DNA of 64,000 nt from Aestuariibacter sp. A3R04 (GCF_018860805.1 NZ_JAHKQR010000001.1:62001-126000); one strand, 5' to 3'; positions 1-9,905 are shown, counted from the first letter of the stretch. Notes: generated from the sequence alone by a model not told the origin. A program made the numbers and translations.

Positions 1-2762
1 AAACGACGCCCTGAATACTGTAAGCGCGTAACGCGTTCTCTTACGTCTGCGTATTCAAGAATGTTTTCATCTGTTAAGTTTATAACCTCAGCCTTAAGGG
101 TAAAGTTGTCGTCAATGTCCCAGGATGTACTAAAATCGAATTGACCATAGTCCTCGGCGTGTTTTGGTAAGCCTCCGCCCACCTCACTTTGGCGCTGAAT
201 GAGAAAAGCTTCGCGCCAGTTATATGCCAGACGTGCCTGAAACCCGTCTTTGTCGTAAAACGCAATGAGGTTGTAAGCGTTTTGAGAGAAGCCTTCCACA
301 CCACTGCCCGGCGACAGCACCCCTTCCTGCTCAAATACGTCGGCTTCATCATCACTGCTGTCTGTGTACGTATAGTTTGCTTGTACCCCAAAGCCGTCAA
401 GCCATCCGGGTAAATAATCAAAGAAGTGCAAAGCCGCCAGTTCTACTCCACTTAAAGAAACACCACTGCGGTTACTCTTTTGCGTAACGGTTTCTCTTAC
501 ATCCCAGTCATCTGTACCATCAAAGTTTCTGTCAACGTCGAAACCGGAATCCTGTACAAAGGTTTGGGTAGCAATCCAACTGCTGAAATCTTTAGTGAAA
601 AAGTTAATACTGTAGCTGTTTCCGTTGTCTTGGTAATACTCCAAAGCTACGTCAAACTGGGTGGCCTGATAGGGTTCCAGATACGGGTTGCCCTGATTTC
701 TTGCGTATTCTGTGAGGCGTACCCCTGACACTGACATATTTACGCCCACGTCTTCCAGCGGTGCTCGTGTCATTACTTTGGCTGCCGAGGCTTTAATATA
801 GAACCCGTTGTTAAAGTTAAAGTTTAGGTTGGCGCTGGGAAGAAAATCGCTGTAAGAGGTAGCGGCATCTGTGTACACGGGGTCGGAGGTGGTAACAACA
901 ATTTTCTCACCATCATCCCGACCTACTTCATCCATGCGTATATCGAGTACTTGTATCGCAAAACCCTGAGAGGTATTTTCAGAATCAATATAGCGAACAC
1001 CCACGTTGCCCGTCCAACTGACGGTATTGAAGTCACCTTCAAAGTTTAGCTGTGTATACAACGCTAAAATTTCTTCGGTGTTTTCTACTGATGCATTGGG
1101 GACGAGTTCATTTGCACCCCAGTTTTCATCCTGTGTAATGGCTTTCATTGCGGCAATATAGTCGGATAAACTATTAATTGAAATGAAATTACGAGGGAAG
1201 TTACCGTCTACATCTGTTAGAAAATCTCCCCCGGATCTCACGGAAAATAAGTCGTCGTCTAAGTCAATGAGTGCACCGCAGGTATTTACTGCCGCAGATC
1301 CACACTGAGTATTGTCTGAGTTGTATTGGTTGAGTGATTTTTCCCTGTCAGTGTACGCGATACCCATATCTACACTGTATAGGGTACCTGCGTCGACGGC
1401 ATAAGTAGCGTCGAATTTGACTTCGAGTACCTCGTCTTCCCGCTCATCCCGTGAGCGTCTGTTCCAGTGAGCCTTAACGCCTGCCGGGTCATTCCACTGA
1501 ATACTGGAATCGATGTTAATAATATCCGCTCCGCGACTGTCAAAAGAGATGTAATCGCTGTCGGTTAATCCATCTGCATTGATTATATTGGGAACATACT
1601 GCTCCAGCCTCGGCTCGGACTCTGCCTTTGAATAAGAAACATCGGCTTCATAGTGCCAGTTTCCCTTATACGCTGAAAAATTATAGCCAATCGCATAGGT
1701 TTTAGAAGACTCTCCTCGGGTTTGAAATAAACCATCTAAAGGATCGGCATTCTTTCTGGCTGACAAAATGGTACTGTTTTGCGAGACGATAACATCTTCG
1801 AAGCCGTCGCGATGTAAAGGCGCTTGCATGCCGTTGCTAAATGCATCCCGTTCAAAATCGGTATAAAAAGCGTCAAGAGTGTGAGTTATGTCATCACTCT
1901 GCGCAAATTGTAGTGTTACGTTGGCACTGGTTCGGGTGCGATCTTCAATATCTGACATATATTGAGCTCGGCCCGGGTACCATAGCGTTCCACCGGTAAT
2001 GACACTGCCGCTTTCATCTACAATAGGCCCTGGAGCGCGTTGTACATCATCAGCCTGTACGTTGTCCCAAAACGCGGTTTCGTGGGCATCAATACGGTTT
2101 TCTGTTTTAGTATGGGCAAAACCGAGCAGCACGCCAATATTGTCATTGCTGTACGTATTGCTATAAATACCCGAAAAATTAGGAGTGTAGGCGTCAGCCA
2201 GGTCATTGTATTTTACATTTACCGAACCGGCTATATGCTCACCTGGGCTATTTAATGGACGAGCCGTGTTAATTGTAACGTAGGAACCGATACCGCCTTC
2301 TGCAATATTAGCGCGGGACGCTTTTATTACATCGGCACCCGCTATTAATTCTGAGGGCAGCACCTGGAAATCAAATTCTCTCCCTCTCTCTGAGGTTGCC
2401 AAAGTTCGATCATTAAGTTTAACAGTGTTGAATTTGGGACCTAACCCCCTTACTGTTATCGCGGTGCCTTCTCCATTGGTACGAGAAATCATCACTCCGC
2501 TGATCCGTTGGAGCGACTCCGCTACGTTTTGATCGGGGAATTTTCCAATATCTTCAGCGACAATACTGTCTTGTATAGAAGATGCGTCTTTTTTCAATGA
2601 CATGGATTCATTCAAGCTGCTTCGAATACCTCTCACCTGAATGACTTCAACACTATTGTCAGCAGCGGGTTGTGGTGCTTGGGCAAGAACGTGGCCCGAC
2701 CCAAAGGCGGCAGACACCGCCATACTAACGGTGAGAAGTTTGAATCTTCCGCTAAATTTCAT
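1..2762 (-). CDS. TonB-dependent receptor, C-terminus cut by window edge
   Basis: Outer-membrane active transporter of the TonB-dependent receptor family. The reading frame runs leftward from an ATG at 2762 through position 1, giving about 920 visible residues. A signal peptide ends near residue 27 (…VLA/Q). A plug domain follows, with the family hallmarks VRGIRSSL, EDIGKFPDQNVAESLQR and VRGLG in the first 130 residues, then a long beta-barrel. The last visible residues are YSGRR, just before the usual terminal aromatic, so only a few residues are missing. It is divergent from the symporter at 3248. The plug type is that of receptors in polysaccharide-utilisation loci of Alteromonadales, so an oligosaccharide substrate is inferred. 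The family is certain; the substrate is not. Confidence 0.93.
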   Translation of the reverse strand, partial: MKFSGRFKLLTVSMAVSAAFGSGHVLAQAPQPAADNSVEVIQVRGIRSSLNESMSLKKDASSIQDSIVAEDIGKFPDQNVAESLQRISGVMISRTNGEGTAITVRGLGPKFNTVKLNDRTLATSERGREFDFQVLPSELIAGADVIKASRANIAEGGIGSYVTINTARPLNSPGEHIAGSVNVKYNDLADAYTPNFSGIYSNTYSNDNIGVLLGFAHTKTENRIDAHETAFWDNVQADDVQRAPGPIVDESGSVITGGTLWYPGRAQYMSDIEDRTRTSANVTLQFAQSDDITHTLDAFYTDFERDAFSNGMQAPLHRDGFEDVIVSQNSTILSARKNADPLDGLFQTRGESSKTYAIGYNFSAYKGNWHYEADVSYSKAESEPRLEQYVPNIINADGLTDSDYISFDSRGADIINIDSSIQWNDPAGVKAHWNRRSRDEREDEVLEVKFDATYAVDAGTLYSVDMGIAYTDREKSLNQYNSDNTQCGSAAVNTCGALIDLDDDLFSVRSGGDFLTDVDGNFPRNFISINSLSDYIAAMKAITQDENWGANELVPNASVENTEEILALYTQLNFEGDFNTVSWTGNVGVRYIDSENTSQGFAIQVLDIRMDEVGRDDGEKIVVTTSDPVYTDAATSYSDFLPSANLNFNFNNGFYIKASAAKVMTRAPLEDVGVNMSVSGVRLTEYARNQGNPYLEPYQATQFDVALEYYQDNGNSYSINFFTKDFSSWIATQTFVQDSGFDVDRNFDGTDDWDVRETVTQKSNRSGVSLSGVELAALHFFDYLPGWLDGFGVQANYTYTDSSDDEADVFEQEGVLSPGSGVEGFSQNAYNLIAFYDKDGFQARLAYNWREAFLIQRQSEVGGGLPKHAEDYGQFDFSTSWDIDDNFTLKAEVINLTDENILEYADVRERVTRLQYSGRR

Positions 2763-3247
2763 TTCTCGTCTCCTGGCTTTGATTACAGTAATGGCTTGCA
2801 TTCAGCGCATCACGCGTAGCAACCAATGCTATGTAGGAGCACGTGTAAAAACTAACAGGATTTCAGCAAGAAACATCATCATGCAATCATTTTGTAAATA
2901 TTTTGTATTTATTTGTGTAGTTTTTTTGGGCTGTTGATATACGGATTTGTGTTGATAAATTCTTTTTTTTCAGTGTTTTAAAAATTTATTTGGCGTTGGG
3001 TTAATACGTGTTATTTTCTTTTTATTTACTTTTCCGTTGTGAAACTATCGTGGTAACCATTGTAAATTGCTTCTGTCGTGGCTCCGATAAATACGTAATG
3101 TTAACAATAAAAACAAATATTTAATATTTTTCGCGCTTAGGCTAACAGTTATTGAATTTTAATAATGCTCAAATTAGGTTGGCTTCATAGCGACCACTAT
3201 TTAACTAGCAGGTGAGCAAAGATGAAAATTATAAAAAGGTAAGAGAA
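2763..3247. promoter_or_regulatory. divergent AT-rich intergenic region
   Basis: This 485-base gap separates the divergent receptor and symporter genes and must hold both promoters. It is strongly AT-rich with long T and A runs. A small symmetric motif TGGTAACCA (3051-3059, form TGGTNACCA) could be an operator half-pair. I found no convincing gene in it; the short open frames here have no supporting start or family match. It does not contain the GTAAACGTTTAC or TGTAATCGATTACA palindromes seen near the LacI gene. Confidence 0.5.
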
Positions 3248-4810
3248 ATGAAACTGGAACAGCTCGACATTACTGTATTTATCGCCTACGTCATAGGCCT
3301 ATTGTGTATTGCTCTATGGATTTCAAGGAACGATCACAAGGGGGATCGGAATACCGAAGACTATTTTTTGGCCAGCAAAGCATTGCCCTGGTGGGCAATC
3401 GGTGCCTCACTTATTGCCTCAAATATTTCAGCTGAACAGATCATAGGTATGTCTGGGTCGGGATATGCTATTGGTTTGGCCATTGCATCTTACGAATGGA
3501 TGGCTGCCATTACCTTAATTTTGGTTGGTAAGTATCTACTGCCAATTTTTCTCAAAAACAACATTTTCACTATGCCTCAATACTTGGAGCAGCGCTTCGA
3601 CAGTCGCGTAAAAACAACCCTTGCACTGTTTTGGCTGGCGGTTTTTATTTTTGTCAATCTGACCTCCGTGCTATGGCTAGGCGGCTTAGCTATTCAAACC
3701 GTAGCGGGTGTTGACTGGATGTTCGGTATGATTTTTTTGGCCGTGCTGTCGGTAGCTTATTCACTGTATGGCGGGTTAAAAGCGGTTGCCTATACGGATA
3801 TTATACAAGTGGTGTTACTGGTATTCGGGGGCTTGTTTTTGAGCTATTTGGCTCTTGACACTATTGCTGGTGGCGAGGGTGTTTTGGCCGGTTTTCAAAC
3901 GCTGACTGAAAAAGCGCCGGGTCACTTCGATATGATTTTATCCAGGGACAACCCCAATTATATGAGTCTGCCTGGTATTTCAGTACTCATTGGCGGCCTA
4001 TGGGTTATGAACGTTGGCTACTGGGGCTTTAATCAATACATTATTCAGCGCGCACTGGCAGCGAAAAGCATACAGGAAGCGCAGAAAGGCATCGCGTTTG
4101 CGGCTTATCTCAAGTTGCTTATGCCTATTATTGTCGTGTTACCTGGAATTGCCGCGTTGATTCTATATCCTGATTTGACGGCGCCGGATCAGGCTTATCC
4201 GTCTATGATGAGCTTGATGCCAGTCGGCATTAAAGGGTTGGTGTTCGCCGCCTTGGTTGCCGCTATTGTTTCCTCTTTAGCTTCTATGACTAATAGTATT
4301 TCTACTATCTTCACTATGGATATTTATCGCAATATCGTGCCTGATAGAAGTCAGCGCCACTATGTTCACATTGGCAGAATTTCTACCTTGGTGTCTCTTG
4401 GTATTGCGCTACTAATGGCTGAGCCTCTACTCGGTAAATTTGATCAGGCTTTTCAGTATATCCAGGAGTTTACCGGACTCTTCTCGCCAGGGATTACGGC
4501 CATATTTCTGATGGGGATGTTTTGGAAACGCACGACATCGGCGGGCGCACTAGCATCAGCTTTGGGATCGGCAGTGTTTTCATTCGCTTTTATGTTTTTG
4601 TGGCCAACCTTGCCCTTCATGGACCGGATCGGCATCGTATTTATTCTTTGTATAGGATTGTCCGTTCTGGTGTCGCTAAACGGGGGTAAGCCGCAGTCCG
4701 ACTGTTCCGTAGATATGTCAGATATCAGCTTCCAGACCCAACGGGGGTTCAATTTAGCTGCCCTTGGCGTAACGGTAATCCTGATACTTCTCTACACTAT
4801 CTGGTGGTAA
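3248..4810 (+). CDS. sodium/sugar symporter, vSGLT-like (SSS family)
   Basis: Inner-membrane Na+-coupled sugar symporter of the solute:sodium symporter family, about 520 residues, with many hydrophobic helices throughout. It closely resembles the Vibrio Na+/galactose transporter vSGLT. Conserved blocks include ASNISAEQ and SYEW (sugar contacts in vSGLT), APGHF, GFNQYIIQR and SSLASM (sodium-site region), and FQYIQE. I prefer the ATG at 3248; a GTG at 3212 in frame would add 12 charged residues. It is followed by a strong terminator. Its place between receptors of a carbohydrate locus suggests it imports the monosaccharide released in the periplasm. A galactose-type sugar is inferred from the vSGLT resemblance only. 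Confidence 0.93.
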   Translation: MKLEQLDITVFIAYVIGLLCIALWISRNDHKGDRNTEDYFLASKALPWWAIGASLIASNISAEQIIGMSGSGYAIGLAIASYEWMAAITLILVGKYLLPIFLKNNIFTMPQYLEQRFDSRVKTTLALFWLAVFIFVNLTSVLWLGGLAIQTVAGVDWMFGMIFLAVLSVAYSLYGGLKAVAYTDIIQVVLLVFGGLFLSYLALDTIAGGEGVLAGFQTLTEKAPGHFDMILSRDNPNYMSLPGISVLIGGLWVMNVGYWGFNQYIIQRALAAKSIQEAQKGIAFAAYLKLLMPIIVVLPGIAALILYPDLTAPDQAYPSMMSLMPVGIKGLVFAALVAAIVSSLASMTNSISTIFTMDIYRNIVPDRSQRHYVHIGRISTLVSLGIALLMAEPLLGKFDQAFQYIQEFTGLFSPGITAIFLMGMFWKRTTSAGALASALGSAVFSFAFMFLWPTLPFMDRIGIVFILCIGLSVLVSLNGGKPQSDCSVDMSDISFQTQRGFNLAALGVTVILILLYTIWW

Positions 4811-4878
4811 ATACCCAGACGGGTAAACCGTCAAAAGACGAATAGACGGACCGTTTGTAAATTTACTGCTTGTTGTGA

Positions 4879-4907
4879 AACGCCATGTTGTCATGGCGTT
4901 TTTTTAC
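4879..4907 (+). terminator. rho-independent terminator after the symporter
   Basis: A 9-bp stem AACGCCATG / CATGGCGTT with a four-base loop is followed by a run of seven T. It lies about 70 bases past the symporter stop codon and ends that transcript. Confidence 0.85.
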
Positions 4908-5015
4908 GTTATTTTCTGTTATCGCTCGTCTTTACTCGTTAGCTGTCGTTGTTAATTTGCTCGCAATAGTTTATTAGCGGCTGGCGTTCTCCACTTATCA
5001 CATGAAGAGACTGCG

Positions 5016-5438
5016 ATGAAAATATGTGTATTACTCACTTTAGTGCTACTGGGGTTTTCGGTTCAACTTCGCGCCGAAGGACATGTTCAGAAAAAACCGA
5101 ACATAATCGTGTTTGTGACTGACGATGAAGGCTTTCACCATATCAGTCGTTATGGCGCTGACGTACAAACACCTGCTATTGATGAGCTGGCTGAAAAAGG
5201 AGTGACATTCACACAAGCTATCGCTCCGGCTGCGGTGTGCACACCAAGTAGATATTCGATAATGACTGGCTTATATGCTGGTAAAAATAAGAGCAATACG
5301 TTTATTTATTTAAGCGGCACGCATCAGTTTTATCAGACTAGGTGCTCGTGCCGCCTCTTCTCAAACAAGTATTCCCGGAGCTTTTACTCCCTCTTTTTCT
5401 CAGCTGTTAAACGCAACAGTCGTGTTTTTGGGGTGTAA
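5016..5438 (+). pseudogene. sulfatase remnant, N-terminal fragment
   Basis: The first ~92 residues are a normal type I sulfatase amino end: a signal peptide (to about residue 20), the metal-binding segment NIIVFVTDDE, and the CTPSR motif whose cysteine is matured to formylglycine, followed by MTGLYAG. After about position 5290 the match to sulfatases stops, and the frame closes at 140 residues, against 450-600 for the family. Only 220 bases separate it from the LacI gene, so the missing ~350 residues are not in another frame nearby. This is most likely a deletion relic of a periplasmic sulfatase from a sulfated-polysaccharide locus. It should be inactive because the C-terminal half of the fold is absent. 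Confidence 0.8.
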
Positions 5439-5447
5439 TCGATTACA
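5434..5447. promoter_or_regulatory. LacI-type operator palindrome 1
   Basis: TGTAATCGATTACA is a perfect 14-bp palindrome with the central CG typical of LacI/GalR-family operators. It lies about 215 bases upstream of the LacI gene, over the end of the sulfatase remnant. It may be a distal operator for looping or the relic of the sulfatase's own control. Confidence 0.6.
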
Positions 5448-5546
5448 TCCATGGCTGGATAAATAAACGGAATAAATCCTGGAATTTGTCGATAAACTTC
5501 CCTTTCAGCCTTAATGTATCAAGAAATGAACATAAATAAGTAAAAA

Positions 5547-5560
5547 TGTAAACGTTTACT
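5547..5560. promoter_or_regulatory. LacI-type operator palindrome 2
   Basis: TGTAAACGTTTACT contains the perfect 12-bp palindrome GTAAACGTTTAC with central CG. It lies about 100 bases before the LacI start codon, a position suited to autoregulation. A similar imperfect site is found just downstream of the putative receptor promoter at 6775-6788. Confidence 0.65.
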
Positions 5561-5661
5561 TGGCGTTTGTTGCTATTTCTGCATTATTCCCGCTATTATA
5601 AGGTTTCAGGATTAAAGTAATTTTACGCCTCAGCGTTGATTGACGAGAGGCAAGGGATTCC

Positions 5662-6669
5662 ATGACAAACATTAAGAAAGTTAGTGAACTTGCTGGGGTA
5701 TCGACCGCAACGGTTTCCCGTACCCTTAAAACGCCCTCGCTGGTAAATGTTAAGACCCGTGAGAAGGTGATGATTGCAGTTAAACAGGCTGGCTACCGAC
5801 CAAACTGGCTTGCCAGTAGCGTTAAAAGTGGTAAGTCTAACTCCATTGTTGTGTTAGTCCCCAACCTGGTAAACCCGTTTTTCATGCGTATTATTGAGGG
5901 CATCGAGAATGCCGCTCAAGAGCGTGGATACACAGTGTTACTGGGTGATACTCAGGGTGATCAGCAAAGAGAAAATGAATACGCCAGCATGGTATTGTCT
6001 AATCGAGCTGATGGTTTAATACAGCTGGATCACTCCTTTCCGTTCTCAGAAGCCGACGCCGAGTTGGCCGAAAAAGTACCTATGGTCAGTGTGTGTGAGC
6101 GCATAGTGGATAAACCTTACCCCTACATAGAACTTGATAATTACGCAGCAGGCCGTGCGGTTATGAATCACCTTATAAGCTATGGTCATAAAAAGTTTGG
6201 ATTTATTGCTGGCCAGCGGTCATCGCTGATATTTCAAGATCGCCTCGCCGGTATGAAAAGCGCTATGGCTGAGGAAGGGATCCCCTTCGACGAGTCCTAC
6301 CTGGTTGGCGCAAGTTATGACTTGGATACCGGCGTGTCAGGTGCGAAAGAATTACTAGCCAAGTCAGAACAGCCTACCGCAATTTGTTGTTTTAATGACG
6401 ATATTGCCATGGGCGCATTGTACGAATTAACTCGGTGTGGTTTGTCTGTGCCTAACGATATATCAATTACGGGTTTTGATAACGTTCGCGTGTCAGGGTA
6501 TGTTAATCCACCTTTAACAACTGTTGACCAACCCGCGTTCGACATGGGTCAGCGCGCGGTGAATGTGTTAATTAAAATGATTAAAAACGAGCCCTTAGCG
6601 AGGAAACGGGAAATTCTTCCATTTCAGCTGCTTGAACGCGAAAGTTCAGGTCCGGCAAAGACTACCTAG
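5662..6669 (+). CDS. LacI/GalR-family transcriptional regulator
   Basis: Cytoplasmic DNA-binding regulator of 335 residues, the usual family length. Residues 1-50 form the LacI-type helix-turn-helix plus hinge (VSELAGVSTATVSRTL). The rest is the periplasmic-binding-protein-like effector domain, opening with VLVPNLVNPFF. It is similar in character to CytR-like members. The start ATG is preceded by GAGAGGCAAGGG, a plausible ribosome site. It sits between the sulfatase remnant and the second TonB receptor, and family-type palindromes lie before it and in the receptor's promoter. It therefore probably controls this uptake locus in response to a sugar. The inducer cannot be told from the sequence. 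Confidence 0.93.
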   Translation: MTNIKKVSELAGVSTATVSRTLKTPSLVNVKTREKVMIAVKQAGYRPNWLASSVKSGKSNSIVVLVPNLVNPFFMRIIEGIENAAQERGYTVLLGDTQGDQQRENEYASMVLSNRADGLIQLDHSFPFSEADAELAEKVPMVSVCERIVDKPYPYIELDNYAAGRAVMNHLISYGHKKFGFIAGQRSSLIFQDRLAGMKSAMAEEGIPFDESYLVGASYDLDTGVSGAKELLAKSEQPTAICCFNDDIAMGALYELTRCGLSVPNDISITGFDNVRVSGYVNPPLTTVDQPAFDMGQRAVNVLIKMIKNEPLARKREILPFQLLERESSGPAKTT

Positions 6670-6734
6670 CAACCTAATTTGTATCCCGAAGTACCAGCAG
6701 TTAATGATTTGTAAATAATTTTTAGGTTTCTTTG

Positions 6735-6763
6735 TTGACAACCTTGATTGTCAGTCATAATAT
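6735..6763 (+). promoter_or_regulatory. putative sigma-70 promoter of the second TonB receptor
   Basis: A perfect -35 TTGACA (6735-6740) is followed after 17 bases by TAATAT (6758-6763). Transcription would begin near 6770, about 155 bases before the receptor start codon. Confidence 0.6.
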
Positions 6764-6774
6764 CGACTTGTTAC

Positions 6775-6788
6775 TGTAAACGATTTCA
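6775..6788. promoter_or_regulatory. imperfect LacI-type operator overlapping the start of transcription
   Basis: TGTAAACGATTTCA keeps the TGTAAACG half of the operator at 5547 but has a degenerate right half. It begins 11 bases after the -10 element, a repressing position. A second half-site CGATTACA lies at 6898-6905, and CGTTTTTACA at about 6804-6813. Together they suggest regulation by the adjacent LacI-family protein. Confidence 0.5.
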
Positions 6789-6924
6789 TAAAGATTTCAG
6801 AGAACGTTTTTACACTAACCATGCTTTAGTGCATGTATCCATCTGAAAAATTTATAAATAAAAACCAATTTGATATTCCTGTATGTGATTGTGATTTCGA
6901 TTACATATCTAATGGAGGCAACAC

Positions 6925-9867
6925 ATGACTACGCACAAAAAACCGGGACAAACAAGAAAAGTGACGAGGTTTCAGAAGTCACTGATGTGTTTATCAGTTC
7001 TTTCCGCCTTTGGCGCCGCTCATGCACAAGAGCAGACAGATCAACAGACCGCCCAAGCTGACGACGCACTGGAAATTATAGAAATTAAAGGCATTCGCTC
7101 AAGTATGGCGGAAAACCTTGCAACCAAGCGAATGTCGCAAGCGGTGGTTGACGCCATTACTGCTGAAGATATTGGTAAATTCCCTGATAAGAACGTAGCT
7201 GACTCGCTGCAACGCGTACCTGGTGTTGTTATCGCACGGGATGGTGGTGAAGGTGCACGAGTAAGTATTCGCGGTTTGAGTTCAGATCTTACCTTTACCC
7301 AGTTGAACGGTAACTTTATTGCCTCCTCTCCCGGTGAACCTTCCCGGTCATTTGATTATACGTTACTGCCTTCAGCTATGATCAAAAAAGTCGAAGTATT
7401 CAAATCATCAGAAGCGCGCCTGGATGAAGGCGGCGTGGGTGGTTCGGTTCTTCTGCATACCCGTAAGCCGTTTGAAATGGAAGCGAATTCCGGAGTACTG
7501 AATTTAGAAGCTACCTATGCAGATGTAACGGAAGATTATGAACCACAGGGTACGGCGTTGTATTCGTGGAAAAATGAAGACGAAACACTTGGCTTTTTAG
7601 TTGGTTATACGAAGCAAGACAGAACTAACCGTACTTTGTCGGGGGGAACTGATGCCAACATATGGCGTTGGACCGGCGAAGCCGGCAGTGCTGTGGATGC
7701 CAATGGCAATCCCATCGACAACAACAACCCTTGGGCGGCACTAAACGATGCCAACGGCAATACATATAGCGATGTGTATTTTCCTCAGGTAGCGAGAACC
7801 TCTGTTATAGAAGAAGACCGCCAGCGTCAGGGTGTTCAGTTAACCGGTCAATGGCGACCAACAGATCGTATTGAAATAACCGCAAACTATTTTGGTTTTG
7901 AACTAGGTCAGGATAGAACCTTGTCAGTAGTTGATATTCCGGAATGGTCGTTAAGTCCTAATTTTCTCTCCAACGTAACTCTTGATGATGCGGGGTTAAA
8001 CGTGATTGGCGTTGACTATGTCGTCGGTGCTGGTGGTGTTGAGAAAGACATGCAGTTTCCATGGATTAGAGGAACTTATACACGGGAAGAGTCAACTTCA
8101 GATACTTTCGATTTTAGCTTTTCATACGATGGCGATGACTTTTCTGCCACCGTTGTGGTAGGGCATACCGAAGCGGAAGGCGGACCTACAGAAAATTGGG
8201 AAGCGGCTTACAAGAGTTCTAACTGGGGTCAGGGCGATGACTTCATTGAAAATGCTGCGCAATATGCCGGTTGGTCACTGGGTTCCGACAGACTTAGTAT
8301 GTATATGGACCCTAACACCCTCAACGCTTTACTTTCTGGCGTGGGTGGTGCGGCCGATCCTGGTTCTTCAGGTTCGAGCTTTGTAAACAGTGAACTGGAA
8401 GAGGATTATGCGCAAATCGATTTGGATATATTTGTAGATTGGGGCATGTTCCATACAGTTAAAACCGGTATGAAATATCGCAAAGGAGAGCTGCATCGCG
8501 AAACCGGCAATAACTTCTTCCTCGACCCTGACTTTGACATTGCAGCAGCAGAGGCCACTGAAGACGGTATCGACGTATTTGATAGCTACCAGTGGAATGA
8601 CGGTATGCCAGCCGCTGCTGATGTGCTTAATTCATCAGGTGAAGACAATATCGCAGGTGGCTTCGACATTAATTTGATGCCAACAATAAACTGGGATAAG
8701 TACCGCGATATCATTACGTCGAATTACGTTCCTTACACGCGTATTGAAGATCAGTTTGTATACGACATTGAAGAAGAAATCCAAGCGGCATACGTACAAG
8801 GTGAATTCCAATACTCTGATTTTCGCGGTAACGTGGGTGTTCGCGTAGTACGCACGACAACCACTGCTGCATCTACTGATTTGTATACTTATTTCCTTGA
8901 TAATGTCGATGATGAAACAGGTGAACCCGTTACTGGTGATGATCGGTTTGTTGAATCGTTTGATCTTATTGAATCGGAAAATACCTACACTGAAGTGTTA
9001 CCCAGCTTGAACATTGTGTGGGATGCTGGTGAAAACTTGGTGGTTCGGGCTGCTGCTGCCAGGGTAATGTCTCGGCCTGGCTATAGCGCATTAGGTTCTC
9101 AGGAAAGAATTTCCTTTGTGTCTGATGAGTGGGCGTCTGACCGTGCAGAATTTAACGAGCTACCGGGCTTTAGAGGCAGTGGTGGTAACAAAAATCTCGA
9201 ACCGTATCTTTCTGACCAATTCGATTTGTCACTAGAGTACTATTACGGTGAAGGGTCTGCCGTCGGTACAGCTGTTTTCTATAAAAAAGTAGATAACTTC
9301 ATTGTTCCATTAGTTATAGATCGAACCACTGACTTCGCTGGTTTTGGCGATATTGTACCTGCCGGTGAAATTACCATATCACCCTACTCTACTTCGGGTA
9401 ACGGTTCTGATGCCAAGTCAAAAGGTATGGAAGTATTTATCCAGCATGCCTTTGAAAACGGCTTTGGGTTATATGCGAACTACACCCGCAATATCACCAA
9501 CAAGGCGGATATAACCGTAGATGGCGTGTTAGAGGGGCAGTCTCCTCTTGTTGGCAGTGCGAAGTATCAGTACAACCTGTCGGCTTACTACGAAACCGAT
9601 GATTACAGCTTGCGTGCGTCATGGAATAAGCGTGGTGATACTGTTCTGGGCCTTAATAGCGGCTTCAACGTTTACCAAGACCCGTATGATCAAATTGATT
9701 TAAATGCGTCCTATTCGATCAATGAAGACATCGTGGTGAACGCGTCTGTGGTCAACGTGACCGGAGAAGAAGCCACGTCACGTGTGGGCGACGACGTTTC
9801 GTCGCGAATATACAACACCAGTTACTCAGGTAAGCGTTATTACGTAGGTGTTACCTACAACTTCTAA
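6925..9867 (+). CDS. TonB-dependent receptor
   Basis: Outer-membrane TonB-dependent receptor of 980 residues. The signal peptide ends after AHA (about residue 34). A TonB-box-like segment and plug domain follow (residues ~45-180, with KGIRSSM, EDIGKFPDKNVADSLQRVPG, IRGLSSD), then a large barrel ending in the canonical terminal aromatic (…VGVTYNF). The ribosome site AATGGAGGCAACAC precedes the ATG. It is followed after 38 bases by the discoidin-repeat lipoprotein, so the two probably form an operon and act together at the cell surface: lipoprotein as binding partner, receptor as channel. LacI control is inferred from upstream sites. The substrate is likely an oligosaccharide. Confidence 0.94.
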   Translation: MTTHKKPGQTRKVTRFQKSLMCLSVLSAFGAAHAQEQTDQQTAQADDALEIIEIKGIRSSMAENLATKRMSQAVVDAITAEDIGKFPDKNVADSLQRVPGVVIARDGGEGARVSIRGLSSDLTFTQLNGNFIASSPGEPSRSFDYTLLPSAMIKKVEVFKSSEARLDEGGVGGSVLLHTRKPFEMEANSGVLNLEATYADVTEDYEPQGTALYSWKNEDETLGFLVGYTKQDRTNRTLSGGTDANIWRWTGEAGSAVDANGNPIDNNNPWAALNDANGNTYSDVYFPQVARTSVIEEDRQRQGVQLTGQWRPTDRIEITANYFGFELGQDRTLSVVDIPEWSLSPNFLSNVTLDDAGLNVIGVDYVVGAGGVEKDMQFPWIRGTYTREESTSDTFDFSFSYDGDDFSATVVVGHTEAEGGPTENWEAAYKSSNWGQGDDFIENAAQYAGWSLGSDRLSMYMDPNTLNALLSGVGGAADPGSSGSSFVNSELEEDYAQIDLDIFVDWGMFHTVKTGMKYRKGELHRETGNNFFLDPDFDIAAAEATEDGIDVFDSYQWNDGMPAAADVLNSSGEDNIAGGFDINLMPTINWDKYRDIITSNYVPYTRIEDQFVYDIEEEIQAAYVQGEFQYSDFRGNVGVRVVRTTTTAASTDLYTYFLDNVDDETGEPVTGDDRFVESFDLIESENTYTEVLPSLNIVWDAGENLVVRAAAARVMSRPGYSALGSQERISFVSDEWASDRAEFNELPGFRGSGGNKNLEPYLSDQFDLSLEYYYGEGSAVGTAVFYKKVDNFIVPLVIDRTTDFAGFGDIVPAGEITISPYSTSGNGSDAKSKGMEVFIQHAFENGFGLYANYTRNITNKADITVDGVLEGQSPLVGSAKYQYNLSAYYETDDYSLRASWNKRGDTVLGLNSGFNVYQDPYDQIDLNASYSINEDIVVNASVVNVTGEEATSRVGDDVSSRIYNTSYSGKRYYVGVTYNF

Positions 9868-9905
9868 TGCAGGGTGTCACAGAATAAAAACGAATAGGAA
9901 CGATT

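Noticed and set aside
2641..2937. 98-residue frame over the receptor start region
   Set aside because: It overlaps the first codons of the TonB receptor on the other strand and its promoter, and has low-complexity composition.
3051..3059. TGGTNACCA motif before the symporter as an operator
   Set aside because: It is a single short copy with no matching site elsewhere in the locus, so it is only mentioned in the gap description.
5314..5354. Inverted repeat GCGGCACG/CGTGCCGC inside the sulfatase remnant, considered as an IS end or attC site
   Set aside because: No transposase, no target duplication and no integron core sites are nearby. An 8-base stem with a long loop may be chance.
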